Assembly (NCBI GenBank): GCA_902514225.1
Contig: CABXPN010000017.1
Span: forward strand, 1 to 19,454
DNA: 19,454 nucleotides
From: an uncultured Bacteroidota bacterium
Lineage (GTDB): Bacteria; Bacteroidota; Bacteroidia; Flavobacteriales; BACL11
Direction: 5' to 3'
Part shown: positions 7,324 through 13,714 of the stretch, piece by piece
How the letters are laid out: every line of letters begins with the position of its first letter
Numbering within the stretch: the first letter of the stretch is position 1
Translations under genes and position numbers: made by a program
The notes under the pieces: model-generated
What the model was told of the DNA's origin: nothing
What the model saw: the letters and a program-made list of their open reading frames with translations, nothing else
Databases searched by the model: none

Positions 7324-7943
7324 TAGTATCTTTTTTTCTTGGATTTATAATTGTTTTTCTTGTTCCTGCTATTGTGTCCGTTTGCTTTTTTAGATGTTGC
7401 TTTTGCATCATCAATTAAAACAAAATCTTTATCGAGTATTAGTTTCCCTTTTGATAAACGCTCTAAATGTTTTAAAATTGTTTTATCATCTACTGAAGAT
7501 TTTGACCAAGCAATATAGCATTTTTTCATATGATTCGCTATCATGCCTGTTAAAGTAGTTTTTTCTTTTTCATCTTTCATGTTTATTGCGGTTTCAATCA
7601 TTGTTTCAATGTGTTTTCCGTAATATGAAAATGAAAATTCTGATTTTGGATATTTTAATACATCAGGTTTTTCTGATAATTTCTCTGGAGATGGTTTTTC
7701 GTATGGAGAATCTACATCCAATTTAAAATCAGACATAATAAATAAGTGATCCCAAAGTTTGTGTTTGTAATCAGGAATATCTCTTAAATGAGGGTTCATT
7801 TGCCCCATATAAGTGATAATAGCGTTCACACATTCTTCTCTTTCTTTTCTGTCGGCAATTGAAGTAGCATGAGCTACCATTTTTTGTACATGTCTTCCGT
7901 ATTCCGGAATAATTAGTTGTTCTCGTTCTGTGTTGTAATCCAT
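7323..7943 (-). CDS. DUF4290 family protein
   Basis: A 206-residue protein of the DUF4290 family, which is confined to Bacteroidota and often found beside murA. No biochemical role is known to me. It has no signal peptide or membrane segment, so it is probably cytoplasmic. The body (about 1-175) looks largely helical and contains conserved-looking blocks such as YNTEREQLIIPEYGRHVQ (3-20), MGQMNPHLRD (46-55), KLWDHLFIMSDF (62-73) and YGKHIETMIETAI. The last 30 or so residues are strongly basic (NKKNNYKSKKKRY), suggestive of nucleic acid or ribosome contact. The start is the first ATG, 17 bases after a TATATTTG promoter box. The stop codon shares a base with the murA start. Constant pairing with murA hints at a link to cell-wall synthesis, but that is inference from context only. 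Confidence 0.85.
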   Translation of the reverse strand: MDYNTEREQLIIPEYGRHVQKMVAHATSIADRKEREECVNAIITYMGQMNPHLRDIPDYKHKLWDHLFIMSDFKLDVDSPYEKPSPEKLSEKPDVLKYPKSEFSFSYYGKHIETMIETAINMKDEKEKTTLTGMIANHMKKCYIAWSKSSVDDKTILKHLERLSKGKLILDKDFVLIDDAKATSKKANGHNSRNKKNNYKSKKKRY

Positions 7944-7960
7944 AAAGTGTAATTAAAGCG

Positions 7961-7968
7961 CAAATATA
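7961..7968 (-). promoter_or_regulatory. -7 promoter element of the DUF4290-murA operon
   Basis: TATATTTG on the minus strand, 17 bases before the DUF4290 ATG, matches TAnnTTTG. I see no good TTG at the -33 spacing, so the promoter is supported by one element only. It lies in the 53-base gap after the TonB-dependent receptor gene. Confidence 0.5.
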
Positions 7969-7996
7969 AGTAAATAGTTGATAGTTTTTAGATGTT

Positions 7997-10216
7997 TTAT
8001 AGTCCTAAAGTTATTCCTAACATATAATTCCTATTTGCTTGCGGGAAATAACCAATCATATTATATCCGTCAGTATCTGCATTTGTGTAAGGATCAGATC
8101 CAACTGGATTCCATCCTTCAGAAATAAATCTGTACACCCAAGCACGATTAGAATACGAATTATTCAGCAGATTATTTACTTGAAGAGAAATTTTCGCATC
8201 TTTTATATTTTTAAACTTTAGTGAATAAGAAAATAAAAGACTGCTTACTGAATAGGCATCTAACATGCGCTCTGCAGACTCAGAATTATCGATATATTGT
8301 TCTCCGATATGTTTAAAAATCCAAGAAGCATTCAGATTCTTTATCTTGTAATTTATTTCAGATTTTGCAATAATATTAGGAGAAAATGAAATATTGGTAT
8401 TTTCGTAATGAACCTCTAATTTTTCTCCTGTATCCCAATTATCTATGTATTCAGTATGTTCTACAATTTTATTTTCGGATAAAGTAAGATTTGCATTCCA
8501 ATTTAGATTCTTAGTAATTTTAACTCCATATTCAACTTCAATACCTTTTCTGTATGATTCTTTAATATTTGAATGCACAGAATAACCAACATCATTAATC
8601 TCACCAGTATTTATTAATTGATTATTATAATCCATATGATACAAATTTATTCCTAAAGATATATTCTTAGTATTAAATTTCCATCCAACTTCTGTATCGT
8701 ATAATGTTTCGTGTTTTGGTCTAGAAGAAGGAGAACTTTCTACATAATCGTTTCTATTTGGTTCTTTGTTTCCTACGGAATAAGATGCGTAAAAATCATT
8801 ATTATTGTTTAAAGAGTAAAAGGCTCCAAGTTTAGGGTTAAGAAAGTTCAGATTTACAGATTGCTCTGCAGCTGTTCCGTCATCATTTAATCCTTCAAAA
8901 TTATATTGAATAGATCTTGTTTGTAAATCCGCAAAAAGGTTAAATTTTTCAGTAATTGAATAATCTGTTTTTAAATAAATATTTTGATCATTTTTTGTGG
9001 CTTCATTTCTGTAATATTCATGGTCCATATCTGAATATAATTCAGACCAGATTACTTTTCCGAAATGATCACCAACATAGGTATTTGCAGCTCCTCCCAA
9101 AATAAAATTTATTTTTCTGGTAGAATGATTTGATGAAAATGTAATTCCATAAAAGTCATTATCTAACCATTTCCTTCTTATTAGATTAGTAGTTGTAATA
9201 GTATCTCCATTTACAATAGAGTTATTAAGTCCGTAATCTGCTAAATCTTCTTCAGATCCATAATTTAGAAGTGAATTATATTTATCTCCTTTATATTGCT
9301 CATAATAACCTGATCCTTTTGTATAATGAGTTGCAAAATTCAAGAAAGTATTTGTGTTTAATTGTTTGTTGTAATGCAACTGAAAATGAGTTTGTCTGTA
9401 ATCATCTACTTCATCTTCATAATTGTACGGATTAAATGTAGGAAGAGAATCTAGAAATGATTGAGGAACTCCATTCCATGCTTGATAAGTTCTTTCATGA
9501 CCCGTAAAAACAATAGCTTTTAAACTTTGAGTTTCTCCATAATACCCCCCTGAAAAATAAGAGGATTTTAAATCTGAAGAAGCTCGATCAATATAACCAT
9601 CAGAAGTAATGCTAGAAAATCTCCCATCAAAAGCCCATTTCCCGTTTAATAAACCTGTACCAAACTCAATATTATTTTTTAAAGAATTATATGAGCCAAC
9701 AGAATTATTGAGTGTTACATATTTTTTTGATTTAAGTCCATTCGTATTTAGGTTTACAGAAGCTCCAAAAGCAGACCCTCCATTAGTAGAAGTTCCTACT
9801 CCTCTTTGTATTTGAATGTTACTTACAGAAGAGGTGAAATCGGGCATATTTACCCACCAAACACCCTGACTTTCAGCATCATTTAACGGAATTCCGTTAA
9901 TAGTAACATTAATTCTGCTGGCGTCAGATCCTCTAATCGTCATGTAAGTGTATCCGATTCCCGCGCCAGCATCTGATGATGAAACTACAGATGGAGTAAG
10001 AGAAATAAGATAAGGTAAATCTTGTCCTAGATTGTTTTTTTCAATATCATCCTCAGTAATATTAGTCAAAGATACGGGTGTTTTTTCTCCTGCATTTACT
10101 CCAGTAATTTGCACTTCTTCTAGAATTTGTGAGAGAGGAATTGTGTCTTGTTGCTGTGCAATACCTAAAACAGGAAACGCTATAAGTAAGACAACACTCA
10201 TTTTTTTGTTAAACAT
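7997..10216 (-). CDS. TonB-dependent outer-membrane receptor under TPP riboswitch control, probable thiamine receptor
   Basis: TonB-dependent receptors use energy from the inner membrane to draw scarce nutrients through the outer membrane. This one has 739 residues: a signal peptide (about 1-21, ending G-I-A-Q), a TonB-box-like segment ILEEVQITG (31-39), and a plug domain (about 40-160) with the family features MTIRGSDASRINVTINGIPLND split across 92-113, IQIQRGVGTSTNGGSAFGASVN (134-155) and NLNTNG. A beta barrel fills the rest. The end (QANRNYMLGITLGL) is the usual amphipathic last strand. There is no carboxypeptidase-like N-terminal extension. A TPP riboswitch lies immediately upstream and a PnuC/PnuT-like transporter gene just beyond, which makes thiamine or a thiamine phosphate the most likely cargo. 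TPP-regulated outer-membrane receptors are known in Bacteroidota. Substrate assignment is inferred from regulation and not from the protein itself. Confidence 0.9.
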   Translation of the reverse strand: MFNKKMSVVLLIAFPVLGIAQQQDTIPLSQILEEVQITGVNAGEKTPVSLTNITEDDIEKNNLGQDLPYLISLTPSVVSSSDAGAGIGYTYMTIRGSDASRINVTINGIPLNDAESQGVWWVNMPDFTSSVSNIQIQRGVGTSTNGGSAFGASVNLNTNGLKSKKYVTLNNSVGSYNSLKNNIEFGTGLLNGKWAFDGRFSSITSDGYIDRASSDLKSSYFSGGYYGETQSLKAIVFTGHERTYQAWNGVPQSFLDSLPTFNPYNYEDEVDDYRQTHFQLHYNKQLNTNTFLNFATHYTKGSGYYEQYKGDKYNSLLNYGSEEDLADYGLNNSIVNGDTITTTNLIRRKWLDNDFYGITFSSNHSTRKINFILGGAANTYVGDHFGKVIWSELYSDMDHEYYRNEATKNDQNIYLKTDYSITEKFNLFADLQTRSIQYNFEGLNDDGTAAEQSVNLNFLNPKLGAFYSLNNNNDFYASYSVGNKEPNRNDYVESSPSSRPKHETLYDTEVGWKFNTKNISLGINLYHMDYNNQLINTGEINDVGYSVHSNIKESYRKGIEVEYGVKITKNLNWNANLTLSENKIVEHTEYIDNWDTGEKLEVHYENTNISFSPNIIAKSEINYKIKNLNASWIFKHIGEQYIDNSESAERMLDAYSVSSLLFSYSLKFKNIKDAKISLQVNNLLNNSYSNRAWVYRFISEGWNPVGSDPYTNADTDGYNMIGYFPQANRNYMLGITLGL

Positions 10217-10280
10217 TTTTTTGGTTTTTTAGTTAACATTATACACATAATAGGGTTAATGCATGTTAATTTAATGAAAA

Positions 10281-10358
10281 CTCATTTCCCTATGATGAAT
10301 TACCACCTCAGGTTCAATGGGTATGATCTCAGCTTAGTTAGCACCCCTTTTAAGATGA
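10281..10358 (-). ncRNA. TPP (thi-box) riboswitch
   Basis: The minus strand carries the TPP aptamer signature in order: GGGGTGC near 10347-10341, GCTGAGAT (10333-10326), ATACCC (about 10323-10318), GAACCTGA (10315-10308) and the 3' conserved ATAGGGA followed by AATGAG (10293-10281). These are the invariant parts of the thiamine pyrophosphate riboswitch. Spacing between them is normal, with a short P3 arm. It is oriented towards the TonB-dependent receptor, whose ATG is 65 bases beyond the aptamer. TPP binding would be expected to reduce receptor expression. No terminator-like hairpin plus U-run follows it, so control of translation or of RNA stability is more likely than simple termination. 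Confidence 0.93.
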
Positions 10359-10360
10359 AA

Positions 10361-10368
10361 CAAAAATA
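10361..10368 (-). promoter_or_regulatory. -7 promoter element driving the TPP riboswitch leader
   Basis: TATTTTTG on the minus strand ends three bases before the presumed 5' edge of the aptamer, so transcription would begin at or just inside the start of the riboswitch. It lies just past the stop of the kinase-like gene. A matching -33 TTG is not evident, so this rests on one element and on its position. Confidence 0.4.
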
Positions 10369-10378
10369 CAATTAGATT

Positions 10379-10888
10379 TTAATTATTGGACATTAAACTG
10401 GAGATTTTTGAAATAGAATTTTTAATCCTTTCTTCACCTTCTATAATAACATAATTGTGTTTTAATTTTTCTAATTCTTCTTTATATATTGTAAAAAGTT
10501 CTTCTCTATTTGTGGGATTTTCTCTGAGAGGATCTGCTTTCCATGGAATATCGGGCTTGCATAAAAGATAAAATCTGTTTTCTGATTTTTGTTTTTCAAT
10601 TTGATCTAAAATCCAATTATCGCAATTTCCGTATTTATATTCACTCCAAATTTTTATGGTGATAAGGTCGGTGTCTTGAAGGGATAGTTGTTGATTTAAT
10701 CCACCTTCTGATATAAATTGTCCATTTGCAATTTCTAATAAATCTGATTGATTATAATTTACTCCTTTTTTTTTAAGATATTCTCTAGCATATTCTGTTG
10801 TAAAAGGAATATTAAATTGATTTGAGATTTCTTTACAAAGAGTTGTTTTTCCAGAGCTCTCAGGCCCTGTAACAATTATTTTAAGCAT
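10379..10888 (-). CDS. NadR-like P-loop kinase (AAA_28 type), possible thiamine or nicotinamide-riboside kinase
   Basis: This 169-residue cytoplasmic protein resembles the ribosylnicotinamide-kinase domain of NadR. The Walker A motif is GPESSGKTT (8-16). EYAREYL (32-38), the DTD motif starting DTDLITIKIWSEYKYG (72-87), and LLCKPDIPWKADPLRENP (108-125), the 'PDxPWxxDxxR' lid motif of NadR, all follow in the expected order. It lacks NadR's DNA-binding and adenylyltransferase domains, so it is a stand-alone kinase domain. Its ATG overlaps the stop of the Pnu transporter gene by 8 bases, so the pair is surely co-expressed. Pnu transporters move their substrate by facilitated diffusion and depend on intracellular phosphorylation to trap it, which fits a kinase partner. 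Whether it acts on nicotinamide riboside or thiamine cannot be read from sequence. The nearby TPP riboswitch and receptor favour thiamine. Confidence 0.8.
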   Translation of the reverse strand: MLKIIVTGPESSGKTTLCKEISNQFNIPFTTEYAREYLKKKGVNYNQSDLLEIANGQFISEGGLNQQLSLQDTDLITIKIWSEYKYGNCDNWILDQIEKQKSENRFYLLCKPDIPWKADPLRENPTNREELFTIYKEELEKLKHNYVIIEGEERIKNSISKISSLMSNN

Positions 10889-11471
10889 GTTTCATTTTCT
10901 TAATCCATGCAAAATATCCGAAAATTGCAATAATGGTATAAACTACAAACAGCAATGAAGTTAAATGTAAATCTCTACTATAATAAAGATAAACAGAAAC
11001 AGCATCAATTACAATCCAATACAGCCAATTTCCTAAAACTTTTTTGGTAACCATATATGTAGAAATTACAGAAAAAACTGTTGTAAACGAATCTACAATT
11101 GGCATTTGTGAATTGGTATAAGTAGTGAAATAAAATCCCATAAAAAAAGTAAGGATTGCACCAATAAGTATAATGAAAAGGTGTTTGTATTCTGACCATT
11201 CTTTTATTTGTTCTTTATCTGATTTGTTCCACATAAAATATCCATAAACTGCCATTATCAAATAAAATACTTGAAGACCTGTCTCTGGATACAATTTGGC
11301 AGTAAAGCATATAAAAATATAACAACAAACAGAAATAAAAGCAGCTGGCCAGCACCAAATATTTTCTTTAGCAGCAAGTATTACATATACTACAGAAAAG
11401 AAAACAGCAACACTTTCAATAATGTTCCAATTAAACTCCAGATTTGAGAATATATTTATTATATCTTCCAT
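10881..11471 (-). CDS. pnuC: PnuC/PnuT family vitamin transporter
   Basis: This 196-residue integral membrane protein of the Pnu family has about seven hydrophobic segments. Family features are clear: KENIWCWPAAFISVCCY (35-51), the AKLYPETGLQVFYLIMAVYGYFMW block (58-81, with the conserved Gln-Val-Phe-Tyr and Tyr-Gly-x-x-x-Trp), and the second-half repeat from DSFTTVFSVISTYMVTKKV (127-145) to VIDAVSVYLYYSRDLHLTS (154-172). It ends with a Trp-x-Lys-like GYFAWIKKM. Classical PnuC carries nicotinamide riboside; the PnuT branch carries thiamine. I cannot separate the two on sequence alone. Genomic position in front of a NadR-like kinase, a TPP riboswitch and a TonB receptor supports PnuT. The gene is divergent from the ChaN-like gene, and a TATTTTTG box (11490-11483) lies just before its ATG. 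Confidence 0.88.
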   Translation of the reverse strand: MEDIINIFSNLEFNWNIIESVAVFFSVVYVILAAKENIWCWPAAFISVCCYIFICFTAKLYPETGLQVFYLIMAVYGYFMWNKSDKEQIKEWSEYKHLFIILIGAILTFFMGFYFTTYTNSQMPIVDSFTTVFSVISTYMVTKKVLGNWLYWIVIDAVSVYLYYSRDLHLTSLLFVVYTIIAIFGYFAWIKKMKHA

Positions 11472-11500
11472 TAATAAAGAGCCAAAAATACGAAAATGTA

Positions 11501-11508
11501 TAAGTTTG
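11501..11508 (+). promoter_or_regulatory. Possible -7 promoter element of the ChaN-like gene
   Basis: TAAGTTTG matches TAnnTTTG and lies 29 bases before the ATG at 11538. No clear TTG stands at the -33 position. The 66-base divergent gap holds candidate boxes for both strands only ten or so bases apart, so the two promoters would overlap. Confidence 0.35.
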
Positions 11509-11537
11509 CACGGATTTAGAAATTAAAAAACAATTTG

Positions 11538-12398
11538 ATGAAAAAGAATATAATCATCTTAGGAGTATTAAGTTTATTTGTGACAGTAGGTTTTTCTCAA
11601 GACAAAGCGTTTCAGATTTATAATGCAGATGGAAAAAAAGTATCTTATCGAATATTTAGTCAGTCGTGCGCAAAAGCAGATGTAGTTTTGTTCGGAGAAA
11701 ATCATAATGACCCGATTTCTCATTGGTTGCAATTAGAACTCACAAAAAGTCTTTTTGAAAAACATGGAGAGAATCTAATGCTTGGTGCCGAAATGATAGA
11801 ATCAGACAATCAAGTTGTATTGGATGAGTATTTGTTAGGGTTTATTAGAGAAAAAGATTTTGAAAAAGAAGCGAAAATATGGCCAAATCACAAAACAGAT
11901 TATCGCCCGCTTTTAAGTTTTGCAAAAGAAAATAACCTACATTTTGTAGCGACTAATATTCCAAGAAGATTTGCAAATATGGTTTATCGATTTGGAATAG
12001 ATACTTTAGAATATTTGCCTAAAACATCAAAACAATTTATCGCTCCACTTCCAATAGATTACGACACCTCTTTACATTGCTATAAAGAAATATCAGTAAT
12101 GGCAGAAGGACATGGTGGAGAAAATTTACCGAAATCGCAAGCAATAAAAGATGCTACCATGGCGTATTTTATTCAGAAGAATATGAAAGAAGATACAAGA
12201 TTCCTACATTATAATGGTTCGTATCATTCTAGATTTCATGAGTCAATAATGTGGTATCTATTACAATTGAATCCGGATTTAAATATTGTAACTATTGAAG
12301 TTGTCGAACAAGAAGATATATCACAGTTTGATGAAGAATTAATTGGTAATGCGGATTACTTTTTTGTTGTTGATGAAGATATGTGTAAGACTCATTAG
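11538..12398 (+). CDS. ChaN-like secreted protein (haem-binding uptake / Tiki superfamily)
   Basis: I take the ATG at 11538 (MKKNIII, 286 residues), not the TTG one codon earlier. A signal peptide (about 1-20, cleavage after G-F-S before Q-D) exports it, and no lipobox Cys is seen. The mature part matches the ChaN/Cofac_haem_bdg family. Its signature pieces appear in order: VVLFGENHNDPISHWLQ near the start, LGAEMIESDNQVVLDEYL, YRPLLSFAKENNLHFVATNI followed by PRRFANMV, KDATMAYFIQKNM, and the His-containing LHYNGSYHSRFHESIMWYL. The Glu-Asn-His and later His residues form the metal/active-site core of the wider Tiki/EreA-like superfamily. ChaN of Campylobacter binds haem and is linked to iron uptake; others may be metalloproteases. 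Which applies here is unknown. It is convergent with the MORN-like gene, with a 24-base gap and no evident terminator. Confidence 0.85.
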   Translation: MKKNIIILGVLSLFVTVGFSQDKAFQIYNADGKKVSYRIFSQSCAKADVVLFGENHNDPISHWLQLELTKSLFEKHGENLMLGAEMIESDNQVVLDEYLLGFIREKDFEKEAKIWPNHKTDYRPLLSFAKENNLHFVATNIPRRFANMVYRFGIDTLEYLPKTSKQFIAPLPIDYDTSLHCYKEISVMAEGHGGENLPKSQAIKDATMAYFIQKNMKEDTRFLHYNGSYHSRFHESIMWYLLQLNPDLNIVTIEVVEQEDISQFDEELIGNADYFFVVDEDMCKTH

Positions 12399-12422
12399 AT
12401 AGTTGTTTTTTCTGGGGATTAC

Positions 12423-12932
12423 TCAAAGTATCGATATGCCTCTGCTATCTCTATTTATAGGTTTTCCTGTTTCGTCCCATTCTTTCATCTCCATCAATTT
12501 TCCATTTTCCCATTTAATTTGCTTTATTAATTGTCCCCTATACCAACATCTTTCCAATCCATCTAATATGTCCATTTTATAATTAATTTCATGCTGCAAC
12601 TCAACATTCCATCGATCATACCATTTATGAGAACCTTCTCTATTTCCCATTTTCCAAAGACCCATATATATTATGGGATAATCAACATGAGATTCATTCC
12701 ACATTTTATGCATTCCATCCTTCTTGCCATTTTTATGATATCCAATTGTTCCTGCACGACAATACACCTTTCCTGTTATATATGACATATCAAATTTTAG
12801 TGTAGTTAACTTCTTCCCAGTATCTGCAGGATTCCTATCATATTCATCAAAATCATATTTTACTTCATCAATATGATATCTGCTTTTACTCATCTTTCCG
12901 TATATTCCTCTAAAAAAGTTTAAAAACCCCAT
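12423..12932 (-). CDS. MORN/YwqK-like repeat protein
   Basis: I choose the ATG at 12932 (MGFLNFF, 169 residues). An upstream TTG would overlap the -7 promoter box. The protein has no signal peptide. From about residue 60 it shows degenerate MORN/YwqK-type repeats, with 'x-G-x-W-x-x-G-x-x-(D/E)-G' patterns: HKNGKKDGMHKMW (66-78), GLWKMGNREGSHKWY (91-105), YKMDILDGLERCWYRGQ (118-134) and KWENGKLMEMKEWDETGKP (140-158). Such repeats form beta-hairpin arrays. In bacteria they are often auto-annotated as 'toxin-antitoxin YwqK family antitoxin', but no toxin gene is nearby, so I would not use that function. The first 50 residues are charged and unlike any family I recognise. It follows the geranylgeranylglyceryl-phosphate synthase gene with a promoter box between them. 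Function is unknown. Confidence 0.72.
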   Translation of the reverse strand: MGFLNFFRGIYGKMSKSRYHIDEVKYDFDEYDRNPADTGKKLTTLKFDMSYITGKVYCRAGTIGYHKNGKKDGMHKMWNESHVDYPIIYMGLWKMGNREGSHKWYDRWNVELQHEINYKMDILDGLERCWYRGQLIKQIKWENGKLMEMKEWDETGKPINRDSRGISIL

Positions 12933-12956
12933 AATTATTAATTTTGTATTGTTTGA

Positions 12957-12964
12957 CAAATATA
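12957..12964 (-). promoter_or_regulatory. -7 promoter element of the MORN-like gene
   Basis: TATATTTG on the minus strand begins directly next to the stop codon of the upstream synthase gene and ends 24 bases before the chosen ATG. It supports a separate promoter and the ATG start, because the earlier TTG would lie inside the box. No convincing -33 TTG is visible. Confidence 0.45.
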
Positions 12965-13714
12965 TTATATATTTTTAAAGTTATGAATTGCATTTGTAAT
13001 TTTTTGAATTAATCCATTTTCTTTTTCAATAGCATTTCCAACTACAATAATATCTGCTCCTGCTTTACATTTTTCTTTTGCTTTTTCTGCAGAGTTGATG
13101 CCTCCTCCAATTATTAAAGGTATATTAATATTTTTTGTAACGGAGGCAATCATTTTCTCTGAGACAGTATTTATTGCTCCACTTCCCCCATCCATATAAA
13201 TCATTTTTAATCCAAGCATCTCTCCAGCAATTGCCGTACAAACTGCAATATCATCTTTATCGTGAGGAATAGGAGTGGTATTACTCATATAAGATACAGA
13301 TGTTGCTTTTCCACTATCAATCAGCATATATCCAGTAGACAACACTTCAATCTCAGATTTTTTTAGAATAGGAGCTGTGATTACATGATTACCTATTAAC
13401 AATTCTGAATTTCTACCAGAAATTAATGAAAGAAAAAGAATCCCATCCGCTTTATTGTTTACCTGCATTGCATTTCCTGGGAAAAGTAAAACAGGTATTT
13501 TACAATTCTGTTTTATAATCGTAACGCAAAAATCGAGAGAGTTGTTGGTAAGCAAACTTCCTCCTACAAAAAACAAATCTACATTTGCCAAATTTGATTT
13601 TCTTATAATTTCTAGTAAACTTTCCTTAGTTTGTTTGTCCGGGTCAATAAGAATCGCAAAAAGTTTTTTATTTTCTTTTTTACAATCTATTATATGTTGA
13701 TAAATCTTTGTCAT
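12965..13714 (-). CDS. Geranylgeranylglyceryl-phosphate synthase-like protein (PcrB/GGGPS family, group II)
   Basis: This 249-residue TIM-barrel enzyme of the GGGPS/PcrB family joins a polyprenyl diphosphate to sn-glycerol-1-phosphate through an ether bond, the core step of archaeal lipid synthesis. Visible motifs: ILIDPDK (21-27) at the first strand, FFVGGSLLTNN (48-58), VLLFPGNAMQ (75-84), GKATSVSYMSNTTPIP (135-150), IYMDGGSGA (172-180), IIGGGI (201-206) and VVGNAIE (224-230), the last three forming the phosphate-binding end of the barrel. Group II members from Flavobacteriia have been shown to be genuine synthases, but the end product in these bacteria is not settled. The start codon overlaps the stop of the phosphopantetheinyl transferase gene (ATGA), so the pair is translationally coupled. 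Confidence 0.92.
   Translation of the reverse strand: MTKIYQHIIDCKKENKKLFAILIDPDKQTKESLLEIIRKSNLANVDLFFVGGSLLTNNSLDFCVTIIKQNCKIPVLLFPGNAMQVNNKADGILFLSLISGRNSELLIGNHVITAPILKKSEIEVLSTGYMLIDSGKATSVSYMSNTTPIPHDKDDIAVCTAIAGEMLGLKMIYMDGGSGAINTVSEKMIASVTKNINIPLIIGGGINSAEKAKEKCKAGADIIVVGNAIEKENGLIQKITNAIHNFKNI

Noticed and set aside
8039..10232. Short plus-strand open frames inside the first TonB receptor gene and its leader
   Set aside because: They are reverse-strand shadows of the receptor coding sequence with no recognisable protein features.
12399..12422. Terminator between the ChaN-like and MORN-like genes
   Set aside because: The short T-rich gap contains no stable inverted repeat that I can find.
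12933..12959. TTG start for the MORN-like protein
   Set aside because: It overlaps the -7 promoter element, and the ATG at 12932 is better placed.
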